This document shows, piece by piece, positions 1 through 11,698 of a DNA stretch of 64,000 bases. Made by a program: the position numbers and the translations under genes. Origin of the DNA: Stenogyne calaminthoides (taxonomy: Eukaryota > Streptophyta > Magnoliopsida > Lamiales > Lamiaceae); the NCBI GenBank assembly GCA_037126765.1, contig JBBCBC010000007.1:29087667-29151666 (forward strand), read 5' to 3'. The notes below the pieces were generated by a model, which saw only the letters and a list, made by a program, of their open reading frames with translations, was not told the origin of the DNA and did no database searches. The first letter of the stretch is position 1; each line of letters starts with the position of its first letter.

Positions 1-12
1 ACTGAGGCTCAG

Positions 13-1109
13 GTGGAGCACCCAGCTCAGGTGGAAAAAGTTATACACACTCCAGAGATTGATCTCAGTCCTATCTTGGATAAATTGGAGAAGGTGGTGC
101 CAATGGTGGAGAAAGTGACTCAAATTGAAGAAACTTTGGCAATCCAATCTCAAAAGCTGGAAAATCTGAGTTCATCTTCAGACATGCTGCAACTACAAAC
201 ATCTCTTGCAGATAAAATGACTATTTTGGAGGGAAAGGTTGATGTAGTCAAAACTGAGCTCAATGCAGAGATGAAGTAGATGTATTAGGAAAGAACAGCC
301 TATCTAGAAGCAAAGCTGGTTGAGAAGAATGATCTAATGATCAAGACAGCTGTTGAAGAAATGGGCTCTATGCTCATGACCAAGATGACAGAGATGATGC
401 ATAATGTCTTCTCAAATCAGTTTGCACCTCTTTCTGAAGAATTCTCAATAGCTAAAAATCACATGAGAAGGCTAGAGGATGAGCACGATCAGTTGGTAGG
501 GGAAGTGCGAAGTATAAGCAAAGAGCAATATCATATGGATACTGCACTTTCTCAACTTCTTCCAAGGTCCATACTAAAAAGGGGGAAAGGCCTGATGGCA
601 AACTAAGTGAGTTGTTGGCACAAACCTTGAAGAGGAAGGCTCTGAAAGAAGCTGAAGAAAAGATAATTGCTGATGCCTTAAAGGAAGTTGAAGCCACTGA
701 GAAGCTCAAGTTCAAAGAAGCTGAAGAACCTATCTACACTCAAGCATCTGAGCAAACTATTCAGGAACTAATTTCTGAGAAACTGAGTGATAGAAGGATG
801 ATTGAGACAAGCCAAGCCGGTGAAGAACAAGTCAGACCTGGAAAGAGAAAGGCTGTGGCATTTGTAGAGCAAGAGAAGAAGAAAAGAATTAAAGCTTCTA
901 AGTCTACTCAAAGGAAATTGATAATAGATTTTGAAGAATCTGAAGAAGAAGCTGAGAGTCAGAAAGAAGTCTTCAATACCAAGAAAGATCTGAAAACCCT
1001 TCAAATTGAAAAAGAGAAAGAAGAAGACCGCCGCTCAGATTCTGTTTCCCGTGATCGGAAAAGAAAGAAGAAGAGCGTAAAAGAAGAAGTGGTTTTTAGA
1101 AGTTTTTGA
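13..1109 (+). pseudogene. Broken env-like/additional ORF of copia element C, coiled-coil part
   Basis: Three open segments (13-279, 337-606 and 612-1109) in different frames read as one Lys/Glu-rich, heptad-like protein, separated by stop codons and frame changes. The first two segments have long leucine-rich helical stretches with no Gly or Pro. The third is extremely charged and ends in a Lys/Arg-rich basic region. No enzymatic motif, signal peptide or membrane segment is visible. The position just before a 3' LTR and the resemblance in style to the frames at 48570-51492 point to the extra ORF of SIRE-type elements. Whether such ORFs make an envelope is unproven for the family, and this copy cannot make a full protein. 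Confidence 0.55.
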
Positions 1110-1163
1110 GCAAAAGGGGGGGTACAGAGAAAACTTCGAAAATGGTCGCACATTGACAAATGG

Positions 1164-1499
1164 ATGCCTATTCAATTCAATGATGCGTGGGAGGAGATCA
1201 AGAGAACCTTCTGGTTATTACGAGATTCTCGAGAGAATGGAGGGGGAGCAAGTTCGGATATGAATGAAGCCTTCATTGAGTACTTACTAACATTCTATCC
1301 TAAGTACCTGCAAAGTTGGATCAACTTGGCAGATGAAGGAAATACTCAGATAGTAGCACCTGGTCCATACACTTACCCAGCTCCTAGATTTGAGAATGGC
1401 TATGTGAATGAAACAAATCATTTCTCGAGATTGCTCAAGATGCCATCCAAATTTAGGCCTAACGAGAAACAACCCCGACATCATCAAAGCAAGGGATGA
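1164..1499 (+). pseudogene. C-terminal segment of the env-like ORF, element C
   Basis: A 111-codon open segment that looks like the end of the same additional ORF. It contains a Trp-rich stretch (DAWEEIKRTFWLL) followed by an acidic, aromatic region and a Pro/Tyr-rich patch. Its placement and Trp/Glu pattern parallel the last reverse-strand segment at 48570-48842, which carries RFEEWNKIRCEWLLDAF. It is out of frame with the preceding coiled-coil segment and is followed by a short purine-rich stretch and an AT-rich 3' region. The function is unknown, and the link to the env-like ORF rests on position and weak similarity. Confidence 0.4.
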
Positions 1500-1824
1500 A
1501 CCGAAGAAGAGATATCTTGTGGGATGTTCAACCCGAAGTGCCAGAGGATGAAGTAGAAGAAGACTGAAGACTTTTTGTACTTCTGTTTTTGTTTTTGATT
1601 TTCATTGTAATTTGTAACTCTTATCTTACATCAATGAAAATTTTATCTTTATGCTCAAAAATAATATCTCATTCTTTTTTTACATGTCTTTTATGTTTGA
1701 TATGCCTTATGTTTTGAAAATGTTGGAAAAATTACCATTTTTGATTGTAATGGACAAACTGAAACCCGAGTATAGGTTAGGTTTTTTTGTAACAAGATGG
1801 TTTTGGCATCATCAAAAAAAAAAT
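1500..1824 (+). other. Non-coding 3' region and polypurine tract of element C
   Basis: AT-rich DNA with no credible gene lies between the last ORF segment and the LTR. It ends in atcaaaaaaaaaat (1811-1824) directly before the LTR's TGTTGG. This corresponds to the polypurine tract that primes plus-strand DNA synthesis. The other elements here have similar tracts next to their 3' LTRs (20293-20307 on +, 48202-48216 on -). Confidence 0.55.
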
Positions 1825-1981
1825 TGTTGGGAGATGAATTTAATAAAGAAGTTTCGATTAGATCCCAAAACCCCCGAGTATGACATGTTCAGATAATATT
1901 GATAGATCGAAATGTTTCAAAGATAGATTGTTCAGAAGTTATCTCGCACCATGTATAGCCAAAGCAGATATAGATCAAAGT

Positions 1982-2400
1982 TAGATTTTGAAGAAATCAA
2001 GACTCAAGAAGTTGTCAAGTAATCAAGACTCAAGAAGTAAATCAAGAAACTAAAGACTCAAGAAGTTGTCAAGAAATCAAGACTCAAGTAAATCAAGAAA
2101 ATCAAGACTCAAGAAGTTGTCAAGAAATCAAGACTCAAGAAGTTGTCAAGTAATCAAGACTCAAGAAGTAATCAAGAAATCAAGACTCAAGAAGTTGTCA
2201 AGAAATCAAGACTCAAGAAGTAATCAAGAAATCAAGACTCAAGAAGTTGTCAAGAAATCAAGACTCAAGAAGTAAATCAAGTAATCAAGACTCAAGAAGT
2301 AATCAAGACATCAAGACTCGTAAGACATCAAGACTCAAGATATCAAGACACGTAAGATATCAAGACCCAAAAGAGTTCTTCAAGACTCAATAAGATATCG
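1982..2400 (+). repeat. Tandem CAAGACTCAAGAAGT-type array inside LTR C
   Basis: About 420 bp built almost entirely of variants of atcaagactcaagaagt separated by tgtcaag or aatcaag. The nominal 69-codon open frame across it is low-complexity and not a gene. The array occupies the same place (upstream LTR region) as the gactcagatgaac arrays of the other LTR families at 5480-5640 and 7160-7300. Confidence 0.85.
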
Positions 2401-2866
2401 AATACTCAAGATAACCCGAATGTTCGAGGCATCAGATAATATCTATCCAAGACTACAAAACCGATAAAAATGCAAATATTCAGAAAAGTAGATATTGCCC
2501 AAAACATTCATATGCAGACAAAAGGAACCAAGTCCAAGTGTTGTTTAAGGTTGTCTCATTCAGAGAGATTGACCAAAAAGAGCCGTTTTGATTGTCTACA
2601 TTTACTAAAGACAAGAACCAATCAGAGGAAGACAACATCAGATTTTTTATCGACAATCGAAAAGCGACAGACACCAATCATGTCAAGAGTACTATGTTCC
2701 GTATCGCAAAAATTGGTGATTGGCTACATGAATGCATATTTCCTAAAACCTGCAAGGTAGTATTCAAACCCTAAAAATAGTCGTTCATCAAACACCATAA
2801 GAGGAAACTCATGAAGCTATCTCCTCCAACGGATATTTTTTTAAGAGTGACCTTGGTGAAGTTGCC

Positions 2867-2874
2867 TATAAATA
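2867..2874 (+). promoter_or_regulatory. TATA box of LTR C
   Basis: TATAAATA in the context gcctataaatact. It sits in the middle of the LTR, where the U3/R boundary of a plant LTR promoter is expected. Confidence 0.5.
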
Positions 2875-3932
2875 CTAGTGACCCTCTACATTGAAGGTTA
2901 CGGGAAATTTCAAAGCAACTCAAGAGCTCATTCGTATTATTGCAAATTGAAGCACTCGAAAACTCTAGAATTTCCCAAGTGTTTCACATTGGAGAGAGCT
3001 CACTCACTAAGCCTAGATTGATAAGAAATATCCAAAGCTTAGTAGAGATATCCTAGCCTTTACATTGTTCTTATTGTAAAGGATATCTCATCCTAGTTGG
3101 AAACCAACCCAAAACCCAAACCCTTTGTTAAGGTAGTTTGTGTGTGTTTTGTTGGTGAGTTGGAGTTGTAAAGAGTTAGTAAGCTACAGTGAGTTAGCCA
3201 GAAAAATCTAGAGAAGAAGTTAGTAAGCTACTTGTGGTAGTCTGAACACTTGTGTGTGTTTGAGTTAGTAAGCTGCAGTGAGTCAGCCAGAAAACTCAAA
3301 GTAGAAAAGTGAGTAAGCTACAGTGAGTTAGCCAGAAAGCTTTAGGAAGTGGTTAACGAATTTCTCTGAAGATCAGAGAGAGTGGACGTAGGAGCTTGAG
3401 TCTCTGAACCACTATAATTGCTGTGTTGTTTTGCTTTCTGTACTGCATTATTATTTGTTGCATGTTTTTCACTGAAAGCATAGTTCACTGATATTCAGTT
3501 GGAACCAATCCACTGAACTTGCATTAAACTGATCACAGCCTTAATCACTGTTTTATTAAATGGAAGATTTTCAGCAAAGCTAAAACGAGTATAAACTTAG
3601 GGCCAACCATTCCGCACACTTGAGTAGCTAGAACAGATAGTTACCAAACTGAACTAACTCTACTGAGGGTTCAGTAAGATAATTATTTGATCCAAGCGCC
3701 TCAGGATCTCTGATAAAACTCGAAGCTCGGTTAAGCTAATTTGAAGCTTCAAAGCAATTCGGATCATTGTCTCGAAGAGACTTTGACTCGTGGAAATCCG
3801 TGCTTCTCGGCAAAATCATCGATAACTCACCCATCCGACCTCGAAAGAAAGAAAAGTTTTAAAAATCACTGAACACGTGTATTCCCCCCCCCCATACAAG
3901 TGTGAGACTCGTTAGCACCGGGACCAACAAAA

Positions 3933-5206
3933 GGTATTAGTTGATTAGTGTTATTGATTTCACAAATAAGTTTTACTTGTTTAGGTTGAAACGTATTAGT
4001 TGATTAGAGTTATTGGTTTCACCAATAAGTGTCACTTGTTAATAATGAAAGTTATTAGCTGATTAGTTTTATCGGATTCAATAATAAGAGTCACTTGTTA
4101 AGAATTAAAGGTATTAGTTGATTTGTGTTATTTGTTTTACAAATAAGTGTAACTTGTTTAGGATGAAAGATTACTAGTTGATTAGTGTTATTGGTTTCAC
4201 CAAGAAGTGTAACTTGTTGACAATGAAATATATTAGTTGATTAGTGTTATTGGTTTCACGAATAAGGTTCATTTGTTTATAATGAAAGGTATTAGTTAAT
4301 TATTGTTATAAGTTTCACTTATAAATGTCACTTGTTTAGAATGAAAGGTATTAGTTGATTAGTGTTATTGGTTTCACAAATAAGTTTTACTTGTTTAGGA
4401 TGAAACATATTAGTTGATTAGTGTTATTGGTTTCACCAATAAGTGTGACTTGTTAATAATGAAAGTTATTAGCTGATTAGTTTTATTGGATTCAATAATA
4501 AGTGTCACTTGTTAAGAATTAAAGGTATTAGTTGATTTGTGTTATTTGTTTTACAAATAAGTGTAACACGTTTAGGATGAAAGATATTACTTGATTAGTA
4601 TTATTGGTTTCACCAAGAAGTGTAACTTGTTGACAATGAAATGTATTAGTTGTTTAGTGTTATTGGTTTCACGAATAAGGTTCGGTTGTTTAAAATGAAA
4701 GGTATTAGTTGATTATTGTTATAAGTTTCTCTAATAAATGTCACTTGTTTACAATGAAAGGTATTAGTTGATTAGCGTTATTGGTTTCACAAACAAGTTT
4801 TACTTGTTTAGAATGAAAAGTATTAGTTGAATAGAGTGATTGGTTTCACCAATAAGTGTCACTTGTTAATAATGAAAGTTATTAGCTGATTAGTTTTATC
4901 GGATTCAATAATAAGAGTCACTTGTTAAGAATTAAAGGTATTAGTTGATTTGTGTTATTTGTTTACAAATAAGTGTAACTTGTTTAGGATGAAAGATTAT
5001 TAGTTGATTAGTGTTATTGGTTTCACCAAGAAGTGTAACTTGTTGACAATGAAATATATTAGTTGATTAGTGTTATTGGTTTCACGAATAAGGTTCATTT
5101 GTTTATAATGAAAGGTATTGGTTGATTATTGTTATAAGTTTCACTAATAAATGTCACATGTTTAGAATGAAAGGTATTAGTTGATTAGTGTTATTGGTTT
5201 CACAAA
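3933..5206 (+). repeat. Satellite array, block 1 (59-bp monomers, 413-bp higher-order repeat)
   Basis: A head-to-tail array of roughly 59-bp AT-rich monomers with a core of the form tattagttgattagtgttat followed by tggtttcac and aataagtg. Seven distinguishable monomer types recur in fixed order. The type-1 monomer begins at 3933, 4347, 4760 and 5173, giving steps of 414, 413 and 413 bp. No ORF or known gene motif occurs. The block ends where a copia LTR starts. Confidence 0.93.
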
Positions 5207-6909
5207 TGTTGGGAAATTTGTATTTAAGTTTTGATGGAAGTTCCAAAACAGGTTGTAATAGGACCAGTCAGGCCTGTTAGCTGACTGATGACTTAGAATC
5301 AGATTAAGATGACCAGCTGAAATGTATAGATAGCTGATGTAAAATATAGGTCACATATTGAGGGGGAACTCAATATGTATAGGTCAGGTCGAAGTATCAA
5401 ATGACCCAGATAAGGTCAGATGATCAGAAGGCTAAGAACAAAATCAGAAGAAAAGAAGTCAGAAGATCAGGTGAAGACAGAAGACACTCAAGACTCGGAT
5501 GAACTCAAGACTCACATGAACCTCAAGACTCGGATGAACCTCAAGACTCGATAAACTCAAGACTCGATGAACTTGAAGACTCGATAAACCTCAAGACTCA
5601 AGAATAAACTCAAGACTCAAGATGACCGAATACACCGAGACTCGAGTCACCAAGATTAGAAGACTACCGTAAGACCAAGACCTATATCACGAGTCCGCAT
5701 ATTGAGCTAAGACAATGTGCATCGAAAGACTCAACAAGGTAGATCGACCGCTTATCCGATCAAATCACCACACCAAGGCCAATCAAAATGATACACCGCA
5801 TAAGACGAATCTTCTACAAAAGGAATATCAATCGCCTAACGGACAAATTATCGGTGTCCGCCTCGAAGAAAAAAGGAGAAAGCGACACGCACAAAAAGAG
5901 CTGACAATACGGGATTCGACGCTGCAGACATAAACGGCGCTAATCATGCCTACGGCCACGCTAATAATCGGAGCACGTCACAATCATATCCTACAGCCTA
6001 CCTAATATAGCCCGAAATTCAAATTGCTCTCCAATGGCTCTTTGATTTCGAGGTCTATAAAATGGGATCGATCTTCAAAATTGAAGTAGACCGGACAAAA
6101 AGAACTAACACGGAGACATCGCAAAAGAAGCAAAAAACTATAGCAAAATCTCCGTTCGAAGAACACCATATTTGAAGATTATTCTTAGAGTGTTCATCCC
6201 ATAGTTCTTAGCAAGAAATCATATCCACTAGCATTTGGCTACATAAACACTTGGATAGATTTCCAGTTGGAACCACAACAAACCTTTACCCAAACTCTAA
6301 GTTGGTTAAGTTTGTTACCGCAAGATTTCAGACTAGGGATTCTAGTTTCTGATTTCTGGTTCGATTGAGTGTGAACTCAATAAATATCTGTTGGGTGTTG
6401 GACTAACACATAAAACTAAGTCCAGTTGGTTAAGTTGGTTAAGTTGGTGCCCCTATGTTAAGGGAAGAGTGGACGTAAGATGGGTTTCGTCTGAACCACT
6501 GTAAAATCTTGTGTGCATTTACTTGCTTTCTTATTGCTTTACACTATTCACAGAACTGAGTTTAAAACTACATACATATTCTAAGTTAAGCTCAGTCTGC
6601 ACCAAGCAATTGATCTGATCAGGTTGACACCTTAGTTAGCCGGTTGAAAACTGACTTAAGAATCTGAATTGATAAACTGGTTTTTTACACGGGTATTTAC
6701 AAGCTTCCGCACTCTCAGTTAAACTGACAAGATATCAAACTGGTCTGCCCCCAGGCACTCAGTAAGATTGAATATCAGTCCAAACTGACTCACTAGCACT
6801 CTGATCAGGCAATTTGCAAATCACACCTGATCCGCACGAAAAGTTTTCAGAAGTCTATTCACCCCTCCCCTCTAGACTTCTGCCCTCACAAAAGCCGTTC
6901 GGGACCTAC
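5207..6909 (+). repeat. LTR A1 (first of two abutting family-A LTRs)
   Basis: Starts TGTTGGGAAATTTG within a satellite monomer and ends CGTTCGGGACCTAC directly against the TGTTGGG of the next LTR. It lacks the final A seen in LTR A2. A TATAAAAT box is at 6056-6063. The tract from about 5480 to 5900 differs from A2 mainly at CTGA/TCAG words, for example agatcgaccgcttatccga (5741-5759) against agactgatcagttacctga (7413-7431). Confidence 0.88.
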
Positions 6910-8551
6910 TGTTGGGAATTATGCAACTTAGTTTTGATGGAAGTTCCAAAACAGGTTGTAATAGGACCAATCAGACCTGTTAGCTGACTGATGACTTATA
7001 ATCAGATTAAGATGACCAGTTGAAATGTATAGATAGCTGAAGTAAAAGATAGGTCACATATTGAGGGGGAACTCAACATGTATAGGTCAGGTCGAAGTAT
7101 CAGATGATCAGAAGACTAAGCGCAAATCAGAAGACAAGGAGTCAGAAGATAAGGTGAAGACAAGAAGACACCGAAGACTCAGATGAACCTAAAGACTCAG
7201 ATAAAGCTAAAGACTCAGATAAACACTGAAGACTCAGATGAACCTGAAGACTCAGATAAGCCTGAAGACTCAGCAACAAACCTGAAGACTCAGTACGACT
7301 GACTACACTGAGGCTCAGAGACACCTGAAGATCAAAAGACCTGAAGACCTACATTCAGCAGAGTCTGCATATTGAAGCTAAGACAATGTGCATTTGAAGA
7401 CTAAATCAAGGTAGACTGATCAGTTACCTGATCAAGTCAGCTCACACCTGGTGACAATCAAAATGATACACCAGACAAGCGAATCTTCTACAAAAGGAAT
7501 ATCAATCGTCTAACGGACAAATTCCTTATGTACCGCCTACCGAAGCCAAGAAGAAAGCAACACGTGTACAAAAAGAGCTGACATTGCGGGATACGACGCT
7601 GCGGACAAAAACGGCGCTAATGATGCCTACGGCCACGCCGATAATCAGAGCACGTCACAATCATATCCTACAACCTACCTAATATAGCCCGAAATTCAAA
7701 TTGCTATCCAACGACTCTTTGATTTCGAGGTCTATAAAATGGGATCGATCTTCATTTTTGAAGAAGAAGGACCAACAGTGATTAACAAGCACCAACGAGT
7801 GAAAATAAGCAAGAACAAACACGGAGACACTGCAAAAGAAGCTAAAGCTACAGAAAAATCTCCATTCAAAGAACACTACATTTGAAGATTATTCTTAGAG
7901 TGTTCATCCCATTAGTTCTTAGCAAGAAATCATATCCACTAGCATTTTGGCTACCTAAAGCATCAGGATAGATTTCCAGTTGGAACCCTCAAACATTCTT
8001 TACCCAAACGCAAGTTAGGTTAAGTCTGTAGAGTGCGAACTCATTAAACATCTCGACTATCCTTTTTAAGGATATAAGTCCCTCTGGTTACGTTTGTAGA
8101 GTGGGAACTCGATAAACATCTCGGCCATCCTGAAAAGGATATAAAAAGTCTTGTGTACATTTACTTGCTTTCTTTATGCTTTACACAAGTCACACAACTG
8201 AGTTTTAAACAGAATACATATTCTAAGTTAAGCTCAGTCTGCACCAAGCAACTGATCTAATTAGATTGACACCTTAGTCAACTGGTTGAAAACTGACTTC
8301 AGAATCAGATTGATAAAACTGGTTTTTCACACGGGTAAAAACAAGCTTCGGCACCAGTCAGTTAAACTGACAGTTATCAAACTGATCTGCCCTCAGGCAC
8401 TCAGTAAGATTGAACATCAGTCTAAACTGATACACTAGCACTCTGATCGAGTAATCTGCAGTTCACACCTGATCCGCACGAAAAGTTTTAGAAGTCTATT
8501 CACCCCTCCCCTCTAGACTTCCACCCTCACAAAACCCGTTCGGGACCTACA
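6910..8551 (+). repeat. LTR A2 (5' LTR next to the internal region)
   Basis: A full LTR of 1642 bp with TGTTGGG...GGGACCTACA ends, followed by a primer-binding site. A TATAAAAT box is at 7733-7740. It has a CAGA-rich array (gaagactcagatgaacct type) at about 7160-7310. The conserved 3' end around 8480-8551 (acccctcccctctagacttc) is found again, reverse-complemented, at 44970-45060. Confidence 0.92.
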
Positions 8552-8553
8552 AG

Positions 8554-8565
8554 TGGTATCAGAGC
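8554..8565 (+). other. Primer-binding site (initiator tRNA-Met type), family A
   Basis: TGGTATCAGAGC lies two bases after the LTR end. It is the standard primer-binding motif of plant copia elements, complementary to the 3' end of initiator tRNA-Met. Confidence 0.9.
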
Positions 8566-8691
8566 AGTAGTTCTACAGACCACTGGCTTTGAGTATCATC
8601 GATTCTTGAGGAAGAATCTTTGTGGTCATTTGAACAGATCTTGAAAAACTGTTTTTAAAACTCATTCGTTTTCAAAATCACTACCTCTGGT

Positions 8692-9405
8692 ATGTATCAT
8701 GATTTGCCTAAGTTTTCAATTGATGAGTATGCAGATTGGGCTATATATATGTGCAACCATCCCGGATCGATAAGCGGCAGAATGATGGAAGTCATCTAAC
8801 GAGGACCCAACATCATATATTACGACAACCCAGCAGTTGGAGGAGATCCAGATTTTGCCATGGGAAGTCTTGTGCGAAAAAGCCCAGCCTTGATGGATGC
8901 AGAGGAAAGAAAGTTGTATACTCTAGATACAATCGCCAAGCATATAATCATGAAGACAATGGATAGAGTCACCAAGGAGAAGATAACGTATCTCAAAACC
9001 GCAAAAGCAATGTGGGATACTCTTGCTGAGATATGCGAAGGAAATGATCAGATCAAAGACAGTCGCCTACAAGCTGAACTGGTGAAGTTTGAAAAGTTAA
9101 AGATGTTGCCCAACGAGACAATCAACAATCTCGATGGGAGGATCACCATGTCAGTAAATAAGCTACGAGAACTTGGTAGAGAGATGTCAGACAAAGATAT
9201 CAACTACAAGATCTTAAGATCCCTCACCAAGAAATGGGACATGAAAGTCACGGTAATCAAGGATTGCCAAGACATTTCAAAGATGAAGCCGAGTAGCTTG
9301 TTCTTAAGCCTTAAAGCTCACGAGTTTGACTTAAGCGAAAGAGGTCAAGCAGATGAAGATGAGACGCTCACCGAGCCTCAACGCCTAAATCGGGCCAGTG
9401 TTTAA
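8692..9405 (+). pseudogene. Gag, N-terminal part, copia family A (one nonsense codon)
   Basis: The reading frame starts at ATG 8692 (MYHDLPKFSIDEYADW), hits TAA at 8797-8799, and continues open in the same frame through 8860-9405. The later part has the copia-type gag (UBN2/gag_2 family) pattern: KAMWDTLAEICEGND, then LQAELVKFEKLKMLPNET and ITMSVNKLRELG, then KILRSLTKKWDMKVTVIKD. Gag of these elements packages element RNA in cytoplasmic particles. The frame closes at 9405, before any zinc knuckle. The reverse-strand homologue at 57543-57831 preserves the same C-terminal part. Confidence 0.8.
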
Positions 9406-10910
9406 AGCAACCAAAGAAGCAGATCGAAGGCCAATCGAACCTTGTTGGAAACATAATAAGTCAAGGTAATCAGACGCTCGCTACTCGTGAAACTTGAACG
9501 AACAAATACTAAGCTTGGTAAGTATCGGAGATTCTACAGTGATTATCAAAGAAACAGGAGGCCAACTGACAGATCACGAGAAAGAACCAGATCTAATGAC
9601 CGAAGAGATCACAGAGAAGAAAAGAAAAGAGATGATCTGACAGATGATAGAAGAGATAACAGATCCGATGTAGGAGCTCAGACATTATCGAAAAGGAAAG
9701 TCACCGACAATTCCTACAGCATTTAAGTGACTCCACCGGGCAGAGGAAGTTCCGAGATCTAGGATCATGCTTCAATCGCGAAAACCAGTGTCACTATAAA
9801 GACCGACTTCCCCGACCGACTCCCGAGAAAGAGAAGAAAAACGGAACAAAAGAGAAAGCAACGCCGAGATAGAAAGCCCCGGTAGTCGATACATCCGAAT
9901 TGATGATTCCTATCTACCTTCTGAGGACTCTGGCTACTCTTCTGTAGAAGACTTATGTCTAATAAGCAGTGTTGTTGACTTCCACAAGCAAGAAGATCTG
10001 ATATTCTCTTCAGATGACGATGAAGTCTGCCTGATGGCCAAGGAGGACCAATCTGAGGTAACCTCCAAACCTCTGCTTTTTCAAATTCCACACCGCTATA
10101 TTAGCACACCGCCGGAGAGATTGACTTCCAAATTTACTCGAAAGCAATTGCTTGATGATCTCTCCGATGCAAAGAGACACTTATACAATAGTGGAAGTTT
10201 AAAATGACAAGCTAAGGATCGTAAATAATCGCCTTTGTTAAAGAGAACGCCTCAAGAAAGCTACTAAACCGAATTGGCTTAAACCGCCGTAAGATAACCG
10301 AGGAACTTAACATTCTCGAAAGTTAAATCTTCCGATCAGAGAAGCATCAAAGATCGCCTAGTAATCAACAAACAAAGAAGTCGATAATTTCAAAATCCTT
10401 CAAGCTAAATTTGATGAGCTATTCCGACTACATGAGAGTCTAAAAACTACTAAGGATAGTTTGCATTGCGAAAATAGAGGGTTTTCACGGTCATCTAAAA
10501 CCGTAAAAGAAATGAACACCTATTTTCGAACGCCGACTAACAAGAAGGGAATTGGGTATGAGAACCCTTCTACATCCTCAAAAGCCCCGCTTGATTCACT
10601 TCGGAAGGTGTAATCAAACGAATCTCTGACAAAAGATACACTAAAAAGCTAAACTTGTATCTCGATAAGGAAAAATACTCACGAAAGCAAGTAAGACAGT
10701 GCCTAATCAAAAAGGGAACAAAAATGAATCCTAATCGATAAAGCATCACCGAGGAATCAACGAAAGAACCCGGTTCTTACAAGAAACCTCTCAACATGAT
10801 CGCAGACAGGGTATCGAAGAGACAACCTCAGAAGAAGGAAATCTAATCTGAGACCCAATCAAGGTCAGCTGCCTAATAAGCAAGCTATAGGTAAACTGCA
10901 AAGACCACCT
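9406..10910 (+). pseudogene. Decayed gag C-terminus / gag-protease linker, family A
   Basis: This is the counterpart of the open frame at 55930-57501 on the other strand. It keeps the Arg/Asp/Ser-rich basic tract (9487-9720) and acidic segments such as DDSYLPSEDSGYSS (about 9900-9950). It is full of frame changes and stops, and no zinc-knuckle cysteine pattern survives around 9760-9800. Compared with the reverse-strand copy, CTG/CAG words are repeatedly replaced by CCG, CG or TCG, often with one-base length changes, which accounts for much of the loss of frame. Confidence 0.65.
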
Positions 10911-11240
10911 ATGCCAAAAAGATATGAATCTTTTGATGGTAGCAGTCGTACCTACCCTTATAACCAGAGATCTAGGGCTACTGCACCTGAGCTAGACTGG
11001 ATTAAAAGAAGACACAATATAAAGAAAAATCCCAAGTCTTCTAAGTCAACCAAGGCTCACACGAATAATCATACTAATCAGAAAGCATATAAAGAGATGC
11101 ATGATTATGTTGATATGTATGGGAGACAAATCAGACCTTCTAATCTATCAGATTTTCATAGAAGTGCTCTGTTTGTGTGGATCCCTAAATCCATCACTAA
11201 CACCCCAGGATCCAATTCCAAAGGGGTACCTAAAGCCTGA
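10911..11240 (+). pseudogene. Gag-protease linker segment, family A
   Basis: A 109-codon open stretch starting MPKRYESFDGSSRTYPYNQ. It matches the end of the reverse-strand gag frame (MPKIYESFNGSSRTYPYNQ) and the region just before the protease. It is basic, rich in Ser/Asn/Lys, and has no catalytic motif. It covers the unstructured linker between the nucleocapsid and protease in these polyproteins. Confidence 0.6.
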
Positions 11241-11247
11241 TTTGATT

Positions 11248-11689
11248 GCAGGTTCGCGTGGGACTAGCAAACAAAGGAGGTGCACAAGCAACTATTTGGT
11301 ACATCGATAGTGGATGCTCAAGGCACATGACTGGAAACAAACATCTCCTTAGCTCTTACAAAGTATAAGAAGGCCCACGTGTACTCTTCGGTGATGATAA
11401 CTTTGGTTTTACCAAAGGATTCGGAACCTTAGAGAATGATGATGTACAAGTAACTGGAGTCTCGTATGTCAAAGGATTGAAGCACAATCTACTATCAGTA
11501 TCACAATTCTGCGACAACGGATTGAGCGTTGAGTTCTCGAGCGACAAGTGTATGATAAGGAATCAAGCCACTCAACAAATCTTCCTAACTGGTTCAAGGA
11601 AAGGCACAATCTACACAGCAGATTGGAACAGTTGCCCAAAGAATACATCCTTAATTGTTAAGAGTTCTAAAGGTAGCAGTTGGCTCTAG
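11248..11689 (+). pseudogene. Copia aspartic protease and start of GAG-pre-integrase, family A
   Basis: The translation contains WYIDSGCSRHMTGNK, the copia protease active-site signature (D-S-G), followed by a stop codon near 11365. It then shows GLKHNLLSVSQFCDNG, typical of the region between protease and integrase in copia polyproteins. The protease would cut the Gag-Pol precursor. The internal stop and the stop at 11687-11689 make this copy non-functional as a polyprotein. Confidence 0.8.
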
Positions 11690-11698
11690 CATAAAAGA

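Larger units (their letters stand above)
1..3929 (+). mobile_element. SIRE-like Ty1/copia element C, 3' portion
   Basis: The window opens inside an LTR retrotransposon read on the plus strand. What is present, in order, is a broken coiled-coil reading frame (13-1499), about 250 bp of AT-rich DNA, a purine tract and a 3' LTR with TGTTGG...CCAACA ends. The layout matches SIRE/Maximus copia elements, which carry an extra env-like ORF between pol and the 3' LTR, and the reverse-strand element at 44970-58703 has the same arrangement. The gag-pol part and the 5' LTR lie outside the window. Satellite sequence resumes mid-monomer right after the LTR (aaaggtatt), so the element probably inserted into the satellite. 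Confidence 0.75.
1825..3929 (+). repeat. 3' LTR of element C (about 2.1 kb)
   Basis: Begins TGTTGGGAGATG directly after a purine tract and ends GGGACCAACA where satellite sequence starts, giving the expected TG...CA ends. It holds a CAAGACTCAAGAAGT-type tandem tract near its 5' end and a TATAAATA box at 2867-2874. Near its 3' end it repeats a module of the form agtaagctacagtgagttag at about 3178, 3265 and 3310. A C homopolymer occurs near 3886. The 5' partner LTR is outside the window, so the boundaries rest on terminal motifs only. Confidence 0.7.

Noticed and set aside
2066..2275. 69-codon frame of repeated SRNQDS/KKSRLKK units
   Set aside because: Translation of a simple tandem DNA repeat in LTR C, not a protein gene.
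8554..8565. tRNA gene near the LTR end
   Set aside because: Only the primer-binding complement of a tRNA 3' end is present, with no cloverleaf or promoter boxes.
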